Position numbers and translations under genes: made by a program. From positions 1 to 64,000 of the forward strand of contig NZ_QXXQ01000004.1 in the NCBI RefSeq assembly GCF_003570715.1: 64,000 bases of DNA. The letters run 5' to 3'. Below are positions 1 through 8,073 of the stretch, piece after piece (the stretch's first letter is position 1; each line of letters starts with the position of its first letter). The DNA is from Gemmobacter lutimaris (GTDB lineage Bacteria > Pseudomonadota > Alphaproteobacteria > Rhodobacterales > Rhodobacteraceae). The notes under the pieces were generated by a model. It was given only the letters and a program-made list of their open reading frames with translations. It made no database searches and was not told the origin of the DNA.

Positions 1-60
1 AGCCGCCGCGGCCCGAAAAAAGAAGGAGACAAACCCGCCCTTGACCCCAGCATGAACCGA

Positions 61-495
61 AATCCATAATTAGAGGTGGCTCACTTCTCGGCGAAAAAAC
101 CGGCTCACTTCTGGGTGAAAATCAACAGTCCAGAACCAAGCGCACTGCACGCTCGCGCACTTCGGGAGAAAACTTGTTCGTGGTCTTGCTCATGATGCTC
201 CATCCTACTCAGAAGTTGGAGCCTCCGGCAAACCCGGCGCGGTTCATCCCTGCGGGCGAACCCGCTCGACATCCGCGAGCAATACGAGAAGCAGCTGAAG
301 GATCACCGTCTTTGGCGATGCCTGGATGATCAGGGCCTTGCTCCACCTTCCCCCACCGCTGCTACATCTTGGAAACCGGAAAAAATACCTTGCGCTTCAA
401 CGCAAGTTCAGCCGTAGAATCCAAAAAATTAATAATTTAAACAATGTCTTGACCACAATGGCACGCAAAATCCATAGTCACAGGTGGCTCACTTC
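61..495. repeat. Duplicated IS-end-like direct repeat (61-87 and 469-495)
   Basis: Two 27-bp direct copies share AATCCATA, five variable bases, then AGGTGGCTCACTTC, at 61-87 and 469-495. A shorter CGGCTCACTTC copy lies at 101-111. Multiple short repeats of this sort resemble the repeated terminal motifs of IS21-family elements, but no istA/istB coding sequence remains, so the family assignment is inference. The two copies flank about 380 bp in which no intact gene is recognisable. The second copy is fused in frame to the IS5-like transposase fragment. Confidence 0.5.
122..193 (-). pseudogene. IS3-family OrfA transposase, N-terminal remnant
   Basis: Reading leftward from an ATG at 193 gives MSKTTNKFSPEVRERAVR, the typical N-terminus of the small HTH OrfA of IS3-family elements, and then runs into a stop after 23 codons. 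The first 18 residues are family-like. The last five and the stop come from unrelated sequence, so the gene is truncated. The bases just upstream of the start (about 194-222) resemble the leader and terminal region usually found before OrfA. No OrfB or DDE domain is present nearby. The fragment is too short to be functional. Confidence 0.7.
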
Positions 496-615
496 CCGAT
501 GGAAAATCCGCCTCAGCAAGCGACGGTCATCGACCCGCAGCTTGCCATGGCTCTTGGGAAAGAAGGGCCGTAGCCGTTCTATCTGGGCTCCAGTTAGCCA
601 GTATAGATTGCTCAT
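478..615 (-). pseudogene. IS5-family transposase, N-terminal remnant
   Basis: From an ATG at 615, preceded on the minus strand by a GGAG-like site, the frame encodes MSNLYWLTGAQIERLRPFF followed by PKSHGK and RVDDRR, the N-terminal signature of IS5-family transposases. After about 38 residues the similarity stops and the frame continues into the IS-end-like repeat (…HREVSHL, stop at 478). The catalytic DDE core is missing. The chimaeric 3' end shows that another element or a recombination event cut this copy. It is a pseudogene and marks the area as an old insertion hotspot. Confidence 0.75.
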
Positions 616-794
616 TGATCAAGTCTCCTGACGAAGCCTGAGGCACGACCGCGCCGGAGGATCAATGGATCCTGACTCTAGCGACGGATGGCGGCGCGTC
701 CAGGGTCTGCAAAATACCTGTTGCCAGACTGCCGTGTTCGGATAGGCTCAGGAAAGGTCCGGCTTGGTTCTTATTTTCAACCCGATGGTGCGAC

Positions 795-2879
795 GTGACC
801 GCATTTCAGATACATTCGACACCTGCGAACTTTCAGAATCGCCCTCTCGCTGTGGTTCCCACATCGACGGGGGGCTTCGTGGCGCTGGCAGAGACAATTG
901 ATGTTCGGACAATCGACGAATTCTCGACCGAAGAGCGGTTCCGCTATGTCTTGACCGTCTTCGAGGATGCGGGGCCGGATCAGCCAGAGCAGCTGGGCGG
1001 CGACCAATTCGTCTTTTCGCTTGCCGACGGTCTGACCGTCTTTCCGCCAACAGTCATTCCATTGCGGAATGGTGAGTTTGCCGCTTACCAGTCCACGTTT
1101 CCCGACCTCGATCCAGACGGCGCGGCACCGACAGTCGAAATCCGCCTGTTCGATGAACTGGGCATCGAGGAGGACCAGATCACCCAGCTGAGCGCCTCTG
1201 CGCTCGCAGGCAACCTGATTGATCTGGGTGTGCTGCCGGGCGATGTGAATTACGCCGTCTTTGATCCGTTCCGGGCAACACTTCGTCGCGTCGATCCGTT
1301 GACAGGGGCAATCGGGCGACTGTCGGAGGCCATCGACCTCTCACAGATCGGGTCCGTTCTCCCGCTGGACGACGGCACGCTGATCCAGGCGCTTTCCGGT
1401 GATTTCCTTGCCCAGGGCGCGACGCTGGACGTCGGAGTCGTCGGCCCGGCAGGGGATGTTCCATCCTTTGCCTTCCCGGAGCTTCCGGTGTCGCTCGGGC
1501 GCGGCCAGTTCGACCTGATTGCGGCAGGAAATCTTCTTGTCCTGCAATCGGTTGACATCGCCGATCGGGGCGTGTCGCGGCCGGAATTCACCATCGTGCG
1601 CCCGGACGATGCACGAGATCCCGTCACCGTGGAGCTTGCGCAGCCCAACACGACGACAGCGGTCGCCACGACGGAAGTCAAGGGCATCGGCTTCGCGACG
1701 TTCATTGTCTACGCCGATCTGTCGGGTGGCGTGACAATCAGCACGGACGCGGAAATCGTCCTCATGGACTTTGACGGCGACATCCTTGCACGCCGGACGG
1801 TCGCCGATGCCGTGGGAGCAAACTTCTTCAGCGTCTTCGACACGATCGGCCTTCTGGACCTCGCGCGCCCGCATGATGACGGTGTGCGGCTGCTGACGAG
1901 TTGGACAGACGCGCCGTTTGGGCCTGGCAACAAGACGATGCTCGGAGAGGTGTTCCAGTTCTCGCCACGCATCGATGTAACGGGCACGTTCCGCGACGAC
2001 GTGCTCCTCGGGCTCGGACGCAATGATCAGATCGCGGGGAGCGGCGGCAATGACCTGCTGCTGGGGGCGGGGGGCGACGATACCCTTCTCGGCGGGGCGG
2101 GCGACGACAGGATTGATGGTGACGACGGCGACGACCTGATCCGTGGCGACGTGGGTGAGGATATTCTGCGCGGACTGCGGGGTAACGACGCCATAAGGGG
2201 AAACGGCGGCAACGATACAATTTCGGGGCAAGCCGGAAAGGACCAGTTGTTCGGTGACAACGGCGACGACCGCGCCCGGGGGGGAAGCGGAAACGACGAC
2301 CTGTTTGGCGGCAGCGGAGACGACACGCTTGACGGCGAAAGTGGAAAGGATCGTCTCGGCGGACAGTCCGGCAATGACACGTTGAACGGCGGTCAGGGAA
2401 ACGACGCGCTTGATGGCGGGGCTGGCCAGGATCATCTTGCCGGCGGTGGTGGCAAAGATGTTCTGCGCGGCGGGGACGGCGATGACATTCTTGATGGTGG
2501 CGCCGGTGATGATCGTCTCATCAGCGGCCGTGGTGCGGATGACCTCACCGGCGATGCAGGTGCTGACAGGTTTGTGTTGGTGGCGCTGACCGACAGTTCA
2601 AACGAGGCCGGAGTCGATCTGATCACCGACTTCTCGATTGCTGAAGGCGACCGGATCGACCTTTCGGCGATTGACGCAAAGTCCCGGGCTCCGGGTAACA
2701 ATGCGTTTGTCTTCATCGGGGCGGCCGAGTTTTCCAATCGCCGTGGCGAGCTTCGGATTGACCTCCGCGATACCGCTTCCACGACAATTCTGGGCGACGT
2801 AGATGGGGACGGACGCGAGGACCTCAGCCTGACCCTTAGCGGCAATTTTGTCCTGACAGCCTCTGAATTTGTGCTTTGA
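795..2879 (+). CDS. RTX-type calcium-binding secreted protein
   Basis: The 694-residue product has an acidic N-terminal half (about 1-400) that I do not recognise; recurring segments such as GGFVALAE and NGEFAAYQS hint at a beta-propeller-like fold. Residues about 400-590 hold some twenty nonapeptide repeats of the GGxGxDxLx type (for example GGAGDDRIDG, GGSGNDDLFG), the calcium-binding beta-roll of RTX exoproteins. A C-terminal segment (about 590-694, including ADRFVL and the DVDGDGREDLSL stretch) matches the serralysin-type tail. There is no Sec signal, so type I secretion is expected, with the signal at the C-terminus. The start is an in-frame GTG with no clear ribosome-binding site, so the N-terminus may be truncated by the IS debris upstream. 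No ABC exporter or membrane-fusion gene is adjacent. Confidence 0.85.
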   Translation: MTAFQIHSTPANFQNRPLAVVPTSTGGFVALAETIDVRTIDEFSTEERFRYVLTVFEDAGPDQPEQLGGDQFVFSLADGLTVFPPTVIPLRNGEFAAYQSTFPDLDPDGAAPTVEIRLFDELGIEEDQITQLSASALAGNLIDLGVLPGDVNYAVFDPFRATLRRVDPLTGAIGRLSEAIDLSQIGSVLPLDDGTLIQALSGDFLAQGATLDVGVVGPAGDVPSFAFPELPVSLGRGQFDLIAAGNLLVLQSVDIADRGVSRPEFTIVRPDDARDPVTVELAQPNTTTAVATTEVKGIGFATFIVYADLSGGVTISTDAEIVLMDFDGDILARRTVADAVGANFFSVFDTIGLLDLARPHDDGVRLLTSWTDAPFGPGNKTMLGEVFQFSPRIDVTGTFRDDVLLGLGRNDQIAGSGGNDLLLGAGGDDTLLGGAGDDRIDGDDGDDLIRGDVGEDILRGLRGNDAIRGNGGNDTISGQAGKDQLFGDNGDDRARGGSGNDDLFGGSGDDTLDGESGKDRLGGQSGNDTLNGGQGNDALDGGAGQDHLAGGGGKDVLRGGDGDDILDGGAGDDRLISGRGADDLTGDAGADRFVLVALTDSSNEAGVDLITDFSIAEGDRIDLSAIDAKSRAPGNNAFVFIGAAEFSNRRGELRIDLRDTASTTILGDVDGDGREDLSLTLSGNFVLTASEFVL

Positions 2880-3002
2880 CCATCTGACTCGCCACTGAAC
2901 TTTCATCCAGCGGCGACCGAAGCCGCTAGCCGTTTCACGCGTTTTGAAGCTTCGCCCGGCGCGCGGAACTTTCATCGCGTGAGGGCGGGGCCGGACGGGT
3001 GT

Positions 3003-3602
3003 TCAGCGCACCGCCTTGATCCCCTCAAGGATCAGTGTCGTCGCCACATCGGCATAATCGTCGCGGCTGATGCGGCCGCCTTCCTTGAACCACATGTAGA
3101 CCCAGTTCATCATGCCGAACAGCGACATGGTGACCGGCATCAAGAGCGGGCGGTCACTGCTGTCGAGGTCCGGGTTGATCTGGCGCAGCACGGTGGAAAA
3201 GCGCTTGACGATACGGCGCTCGACGCCGGTGATCTCGGCCTTCTGTTCGTCCGACAGGGCGGCAGAGGCATTGAGCTGCACCTTGTGCTGGTTGTCGGCA
3301 CCGCGATAGTTTTCCAGCACGGCCCCCACCAGTTGCCGCAGCCGGTCGGCCGGGGGCAGGGCGGGGTCGTCGGCCTCTTCCGTTGCGGCCTCCAGCCCCT
3401 CCAGATGCGTCATGATGATCGCGAAGATCAGCGCATCCTTGCTGGGGTAGTAATGATACAGCAGCGCCTTCGACACCTGCGCATGCGCGGCGATCTGGGA
3501 CATGGAGGCTTTCTCCATCCCCTGTTCGGCAAAGACGGCGGCGGCATTTTCCAGAATGCCGCGCTGCTTTTCTTCGAAATCTGTCGCTCTGGTCCGAGCC
3601 AT
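3003..3602 (-). CDS. TetR-family regulator, probable repressor of the phenylacetate cluster
   Basis: The product is 199 residues starting at MARTRATDF; a longer frame exists upstream but lacks a ribosome-binding site, while GCGAGAGA precedes this ATG. Residues about 10-55 form a TetR HTH (ILENAAAVFAEQGMEKASMSQIAA then VSKALLYHYYPSKDALI). The remainder is a helical ligand-binding domain. It sits at the end of paaG-paaI-paaK, and a GACCGGCCGGTC palindrome lies in the divergent promoter between paaG and paaN, so it is the natural candidate PaaR-like repressor responding to phenylacetyl-CoA. The ligand and target are inferred. A strong terminator (3629-3649) separates it from paaK. Confidence 0.8.
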   Translation of the reverse strand: MARTRATDFEEKQRGILENAAAVFAEQGMEKASMSQIAAHAQVSKALLYHYYPSKDALIFAIIMTHLEGLEAATEEADDPALPPADRLRQLVGAVLENYRGADNQHKVQLNASAALSDEQKAEITGVERRIVKRFSTVLRQINPDLDSSDRPLLMPVTMSLFGMMNWVYMWFKEGGRISRDDYADVATTLILEGIKAVR

Positions 3603-3628
3603 TCTCTCGCTTTCCTGCCATTCGGCCG

Positions 3629-3649
3629 AAAAAAGGGGGCAGGGCCCCC
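3629..3649 (-). terminator. Rho-independent terminator after paaK, before the tetR gene
   Basis: On the minus strand a GGGGGC-CCT-GCCCCC hairpin is followed directly by six T residues. It lies between the paaK stop and the tetR start, so it should end paaG-paaI-paaK transcription. The regulator would then depend on readthrough or a promoter inside or after paaK. Confidence 0.75.
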
Positions 3650-3705
3650 GTTTCTGCTTTAGCGGCAAGTCGCGGCCGAGTCACCCCGGCCGCAGAAATT
3701 CGCCG

Positions 3706-5016
3706 TCATTCCTTCGGACGGTTGTCGATCACGCGTTTGGCCTTGCCTTCCGACCGGGCCACCGCATTCGGATCGCGCACCTCGATTTTGGTCGAGACGC
3801 CGACGACCGACTTGATGTGATGCGCCAGTTCCTTGGCCGACTTCACGCGGGCGTCCTCGGCCGTCATGTCGGGGGTGCATTCGACGTGCACGGTCATGTT
3901 GTCCATCCGGCCCGAGCGGGTCAGTTCGATCTGGAAATGCGGGGCGAGGCCCTTGCACTTCAGGATCTGCTCTTCGATCTGGGTTGGGAAGACGTTGACG
4001 CCGCGCAGGATGATCATGTCGTCGCTGCGGCCGGTGATCTTTTCGATCCGGCGCATGGAACGGGCGGTGCCGGGCAGCAGGCGGGTCAGGTCGCGGGTGC
4101 GGTAACGCACCATCGGCAGACCTTCCTTGGTCAGCGTGGTGAAGACCAGTTCGCCCATCTCGCCGTCGGGCAGCACCTCTCCCGTCACCGGGTCGATGAT
4201 TTCCGGGTAGAAATGGTCTTCCCAGATGTGCAGCCCGTCCTTGGTTTCCACGCATTCCTGCGCGACACCCGGACCCATGACCTCGGACAGGCCGTAGATG
4301 TCCACTGCGTGCATGTCAAAAGCCTGCTCGATTTCCTCGCGCATGGCATTGGTCCACGGTTCGGCGCCGAAGATGCCGACCTTCAGCGAGGATTCGCGGG
4401 GGTCGAGGCCCTGACGGCGGAACTCATCAAGGATCGACAGCATGTAGCTCGGCGTCACCATGATGATGCGCGGCTTGAAGTCGTGGATCAGCGTGACCTG
4501 CCGTTCCGTCATCCCGCCGGAAATCGGCACCACGGTGCAGCCCAGCCGTTCCGCGCCGTAATGCGCGCCCAGACCGCCGGTGAACAACCCGTAGCCATAG
4601 GCGTTGTGCAGGATGTCACCCGGACGCCCGCCCGCCGCGCGGATGGACCGCGCGATGAGGTTCGCCCAATGGTCGATGTCGGCCGCCGTGTAGCCCACCA
4701 CGGTCGGCTTGCCGGTGGTGCCGGACGAACCATGGATGCGCACCAGTTTCGTCTGCGGCACGGCAAACATGCCGAAGGGATAGGTGTCGCGTAGATCCTG
4801 CTTGGTGGTGAAGGGGAACTTCGCCAAGTCCTTCAGCGACTTCAGCTCCTCGGGGTGGACGTCATGTTCAATGAAGCGGTTGCGGTAGAAGGGCGAGTTT
4901 TCATAGGCGTGCTTCAGCGACCGCTTCATGCGGTGGAATTGCAGCGCCTCGATTTCATCGCGCGAGGCGTATTCGATCGGGTCCAGATCCTGCTTGCGCG
5001 GCGTCAGGTCTTCCAT
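3706..5016 (-). CDS. paaK: Phenylacetate-CoA ligase
   Basis: The 436-residue, full-length adenylate-forming enzyme activates phenylacetate to phenylacetyl-CoA with ATP and CoA in the cytoplasm, the first step of the aerobic hybrid phenylacetate pathway. Recognisable parts are HAYENSPFYRNRF near residue 45, the P-loop-like IHGSSGTTGKPTVVGY near residue 95, YGLSEVMGPG near 240, the RTRDLT region near 305 and the C-terminal AMP-binding domain ending in KAKRVIDNRP. ATG at 5016 follows a GGGAGGA-type site. It lies 29 bp downstream of paaI in a paaG-paaI-paaK transcript. Confidence 0.95.
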   Translation of the reverse strand: MEDLTPRKQDLDPIEYASRDEIEALQFHRMKRSLKHAYENSPFYRNRFIEHDVHPEELKSLKDLAKFPFTTKQDLRDTYPFGMFAVPQTKLVRIHGSSGTTGKPTVVGYTAADIDHWANLIARSIRAAGGRPGDILHNAYGYGLFTGGLGAHYGAERLGCTVVPISGGMTERQVTLIHDFKPRIIMVTPSYMLSILDEFRRQGLDPRESSLKVGIFGAEPWTNAMREEIEQAFDMHAVDIYGLSEVMGPGVAQECVETKDGLHIWEDHFYPEIIDPVTGEVLPDGEMGELVFTTLTKEGLPMVRYRTRDLTRLLPGTARSMRRIEKITGRSDDMIILRGVNVFPTQIEEQILKCKGLAPHFQIELTRSGRMDNMTVHVECTPDMTAEDARVKSAKELAHHIKSVVGVSTKIEVRDPNAVARSEGKAKRVIDNRPKE

Positions 5017-5045
5017 GGTGTCCTCCCTTGGAAATGCGGGTCCGG

Positions 5046-5495
5046 TCAGGCTTCGACCGGCAGATGGCTGCCCTTCACGACACGCGAATGACCGCGGAAT
5101 TCCGCGATATGCTGGCCGTGCTGGTTGGTGATGCGGATGTCATAGATGCCCGACCGGCCCTGACGTGACAGCTCGGTCGCCGTGGCGACAAGGCGGTCGC
5201 CGATGCGGGCGGGGGCGATATAGGTGATCGAGCAGTGCTGGCCGACCACCACCTGATTGTGGCTGTTGCAGGCGAAGGCAAAGGCGCTGTCGCCCAGCGT
5301 GAAGATGAAGCCGCCGTGGCAATTGCCGTGGCCGTTCGACATGGCATCGGTCACGGTCATCGCCAGCCGCGCCTCGCCGGGGGCGATGTGTTCCAATTCC
5401 ATCCCAAGCCGCTGCGAGGTGCTGTCGTTGTTCCACATCGCATCGGCGCAGGCGCGCGCGATTTCCTGCGCGGTCATTTCGGCCATGTCCTTCAT
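5046..5495 (-). CDS. paaI: Hydroxyphenylacetyl-CoA thioesterase
   Basis: The 149-residue hotdog-fold thioesterase carries the PaaI signature HGNCHGGFIFTLGDSAFAFAC, including the HGG-(x)n-D catalytic pattern. PaaI hydrolyses ring-hydroxylated phenylacetyl-CoA side products and thereby frees CoA. The ATG at 5495 overlaps the paaG stop as ATGA, implying translational coupling; an ATG three codons later (5486) is an equally plausible start because AAGGGGG lies about 10 bases before it. It is followed by paaK. Confidence 0.92.
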   Translation of the reverse strand: MKDMAEMTAQEIARACADAMWNNDSTSQRLGMELEHIAPGEARLAMTVTDAMSNGHGNCHGGFIFTLGDSAFAFACNSHNQVVVGQHCSITYIAPARIGDRLVATATELSRQGRSGIYDIRITNQHGQHIAEFRGHSRVVKGSHLPVEA

Positions 5496-6286
5496 TCCCC
5501 CTTGAACTCCGGCTTGCGCTTTTCGAGGAAGGCGGTCACGCCCTCGGCATAATCGGCGCTGCGGCCCGCGATTTGCTGGCAATCGCGCTCCATGTCCAGT
5601 TGTTCGTCAAGGCTGTTGCTGCCCGCAGCCTGTATCAGCCGCTTGGTCATGCCAAGGCCCAGCGTCGGCCCGGCGGCAAGCGATTGCGCCAGTGCGGTCG
5701 CCTCGGCGAGCAGATCGGCGTCCTCCACCGCTTTCCAGATCAGGCCCCAGTCGGCGGCCTTTTCCGCCATCAGCGGTTCCGCCGTCAGCGCCAGCGCCTT
5801 CGCACGCGCCTCGCCCAGAAGGCGGGTCAGGCTCCATGTGCCGCCGGCATCTGGGACGAGGCCGATCCTGGCAAAAGCCTGGATGAATTTAGCGGATTTC
5901 GCCGCCAGCACGATGTCGCAGGCGAAGGCGATATTGGCGCCAGCCCCGGCGGCGACGCCGTTCACCGCGCAGACCACCGGCTTTTCAAGGCTGCGGATCA
6001 GGCGCAGATTCGGGTTGTAGAAAGTGTCCAGCGTATAGCCCAGATCGGGGGCGGGGCCGCCCTTGCGCGGATCGCGGTTGCCCAGATCCTGCCCGGCGCA
6101 GAAACCGCGCCCGGCGCCGGTCAGCAGAACGGCCCGGACGTCCGCATCGTCATGCGCCCGCTGGAAACCCGCGCGCAGCGCAAGGTGCATCTCTTCGTTG
6201 AACGAGTTCAGCTTGTCGGGGCGGTTCAGCGTCAGCGTCAGCACGCCGTCGGCCAGTGTGGCCAGAACGGTATCGGATTGGGTCAT
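5492..6286 (-). CDS. paaG: PaaG-type enoyl-CoA hydratase/isomerase
   Basis: The 264-residue crotonase-fold protein has the usual oxyanion-hole blocks: RAVLLTGAGRGFCAGQDLGNRDP near residue 55-75 and VCAVNGVAAGAGANIAFACDIV near 105-125, followed by FARIGLVPDAGGTW. By family and context it acts on 2-(1,2-epoxy-1,2-dihydrophenyl)acetyl-CoA, isomerising it to the oxepin-CoA. A longer upstream frame exists, but GGGAGAGAG directly before the ATG at 6286 fixes the start. It is first gene of the minus-strand operon and diverges from paaN across 101 bp. Confidence 0.9.
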   Translation of the reverse strand: MTQSDTVLATLADGVLTLTLNRPDKLNSFNEEMHLALRAGFQRAHDDADVRAVLLTGAGRGFCAGQDLGNRDPRKGGPAPDLGYTLDTFYNPNLRLIRSLEKPVVCAVNGVAAGAGANIAFACDIVLAAKSAKFIQAFARIGLVPDAGGTWSLTRLLGEARAKALALTAEPLMAEKAADWGLIWKAVEDADLLAEATALAQSLAAGPTLGLGMTKRLIQAAGSNSLDEQLDMERDCQQIAGRSADYAEGVTAFLEKRKPEFKGE

Positions 6287-6343
6287 CGCTCTCTCCCTTG
6301 CCCCGAAATCGTGGGGCCCTCGAAAATTCATGTTGCATAAACC

Positions 6344-6355
6344 GACCGGCCGGTC
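6344..6355. promoter_or_regulatory. Palindromic operator in the paaG/paaN divergent promoter
   Basis: GACCGGCCGGTC is a perfect 12-bp palindrome centred between the two divergent starts, within ACCGACCGGCCGGTCAAT. Its size and symmetry fit a TetR-family operator, and the only regulator of that family here is at 3003-3602. Binding is inferred, not shown. Confidence 0.6.
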
Positions 6356-6387
6356 AATGATAAAGCGCAGCCTGGGAGGAGGATGCC

Positions 6388-8040
6388 ATGACCGCCCTGT
6401 TCGATCGCCACCGCGAGATGCTGGACGATGCCGTGAAGGCCGTCCAGAGCCGTGCCTTCTGGACCCCGTTCCCCGAGGTGCCCAGCGGTAAAATCTATGG
6501 GGAATCCGCAAAATCCGACGGTGAAGCCGCCTATGTGGCGTTGCTGGGGCAGCCCTTCGCGCTGCCCGGTCATCCCGAATCGCGTCGGGCCGGGGCTGAG
6601 GTTTCGCCCTTTGGTGGCGCCTTGGGAATCACCTATCCGGCGGCGGATGTGCCTGCGCTGATCGCTGCCGCCGAAGCTGCCGCCCCGGCGCTGGCTGAGG
6701 CGGGGCCGGAGGCGCGGGTGGGCGTCTGTCTGGAAATCCTGACCCGGCTGAACCGCATCAGCTTTGTTCTGGGCAATGCCACGATGCACACCACCGGGCA
6801 GGCTTTCGCCATGGCGTTTCAGGCCGGCGGCCCCCATGCGCAGGATCGCGGGCTGGAGGCGGTCGCTGTCGCCTGGGCCGAGATGACGCGCTTTGCCCGT
6901 GACGCGATCTGGGAAAAACCGCAGGGCAAGGCCGCGCCCTTGGTGCTGGAAAAGCACTGGACGCTGGTGCCGCGCGGGCTGGCGCTGACCATCGGCTGTA
7001 ATACCTTTCCGACGTGGAATTCCTATCCCGGCATCTTCGCCAGCCTCGCCACCGGCAATCCGGTGATCGTGAAGCCGCATCCCGGCGCCATCCTGCCGCT
7101 GGCGCTGACCGTGCGGGTGGCGCGCGAGGTGCTGGCCGAGGCCGGTCTGCCTGCCGACGCCGTGCTTCTTGCGGTGGACGAGCCGGGGGCCGAGGTCACG
7201 AAGGCATTGGCCAGCGATCCGACGATCCGGCTGATCGACTACACCGGCTCCGCCACTTTCGGCGGCTGGCTGCGCGAACACGCCCGACAGGCGCAACTGT
7301 TCACCGAGGAAACCGGGGTTAACAGCATCACCCTTGCCGCGACGGATGATTTCGCGGGCATGTGCGCCAACCTCGCCTTCTCGCTGGCGCTGTATTCGGG
7401 GCAGATGTGCACCGCGCCGCAGAACATCTACATCCCCAAGGGCGGCATCAACACCGACGAGGGGCACAAAAGCTTTGACGCGGTGGCAGTGGCGCTGGCC
7501 GGGGCCATTGACGATCTGTTGGCCGATCCGGCCCGCGCGGCGGGTGTTTCTGGCGCGCTGGCCAATCCGGCCACTGCCGCCCGGCTGGAAGCGGTGCGTG
7601 GGCAGGGCAGGGTGGTGCGCGACAGCACAGGCGAAGGCCTCCTGCGCTCGCCCCTGCTGCTGGCGGTTGAAGGCGACAAGCCCGGCCCGCAGGACGGCGA
7701 ATGCTTCGGCCCCGTTGCCTTCCTGATCGCGGTCGCGGATACCGATGCGGGCATCACGGCGGCGGCGGAGATCGCCCGCCGCAAGGGCGCCATCACAGCC
7801 GCGCTTTACGACACCGACGAGCCGCGCATCGCCCGTGCGATCCGGGCTTTCGCAGGCGCGGGTGTCAACCTGTCGATCAACCTGACCGGCAATATCTTCG
7901 TCAACCAGTCCGCTGCTTTCAGTGACTTCCATGTCACCGGCGGCAATCCGGCCGGCAATGCCAGCCTGACCGACACCGCCTTTGTCGCCAGCCGCTTCAC
8001 CCGCGTGATGTGGCGCCGCCCCCTGCGGCAGGCGACCTGA
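6388..8040 (+). CDS. paaN: Phenylacetic acid degradation protein PaaN (aldehyde dehydrogenase-like)
   Basis: The 550-residue product matches the PaaN family in length and N-terminal region (FDRHREMLDDAVKAV). The ALDH part contains WNSYPGIFASLATGNPVIVKPHP near residue 210, the glutamate of TEETGVNSI near 310 and the catalytic cysteine in YSGQMCTAPQNIYIP near 343. PaaN-type ALDHs are proposed to oxidise the open-chain semialdehyde after oxepin-CoA ring opening. GGGAGGAGG lies before the ATG. It leads the plus-strand transcript toward the ABC transporter genes. A PaaZ fusion with a MaoC hydratase domain is excluded because no hotdog domain follows the ALDH part. Confidence 0.88.
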   Translation: MTALFDRHREMLDDAVKAVQSRAFWTPFPEVPSGKIYGESAKSDGEAAYVALLGQPFALPGHPESRRAGAEVSPFGGALGITYPAADVPALIAAAEAAAPALAEAGPEARVGVCLEILTRLNRISFVLGNATMHTTGQAFAMAFQAGGPHAQDRGLEAVAVAWAEMTRFARDAIWEKPQGKAAPLVLEKHWTLVPRGLALTIGCNTFPTWNSYPGIFASLATGNPVIVKPHPGAILPLALTVRVAREVLAEAGLPADAVLLAVDEPGAEVTKALASDPTIRLIDYTGSATFGGWLREHARQAQLFTEETGVNSITLAATDDFAGMCANLAFSLALYSGQMCTAPQNIYIPKGGINTDEGHKSFDAVAVALAGAIDDLLADPARAAGVSGALANPATAARLEAVRGQGRVVRDSTGEGLLRSPLLLAVEGDKPGPQDGECFGPVAFLIAVADTDAGITAAAEIARRKGAITAALYDTDEPRIARAIRAFAGAGVNLSINLTGNIFVNQSAAFSDFHVTGGNPAGNASLTDTAFVASRFTRVMWRRPLRQAT

Positions 8041-8073
8041 CCGTTTTCTCGTTTCTTTGGGAGGAGGAACCCC

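Noticed and set aside
326-631. A 101-codon plus-strand frame across the IS remnants
   Set aside because: It is the complement of the IS5-like transposase fragment and has no family resemblance.
2030-2570. Tandem nucleotide repeats as a CRISPR or satellite array
   Set aside because: They encode the in-frame GGxGxDxLx nonapeptides of the RTX protein; units diverge in sequence and there are no spacers.
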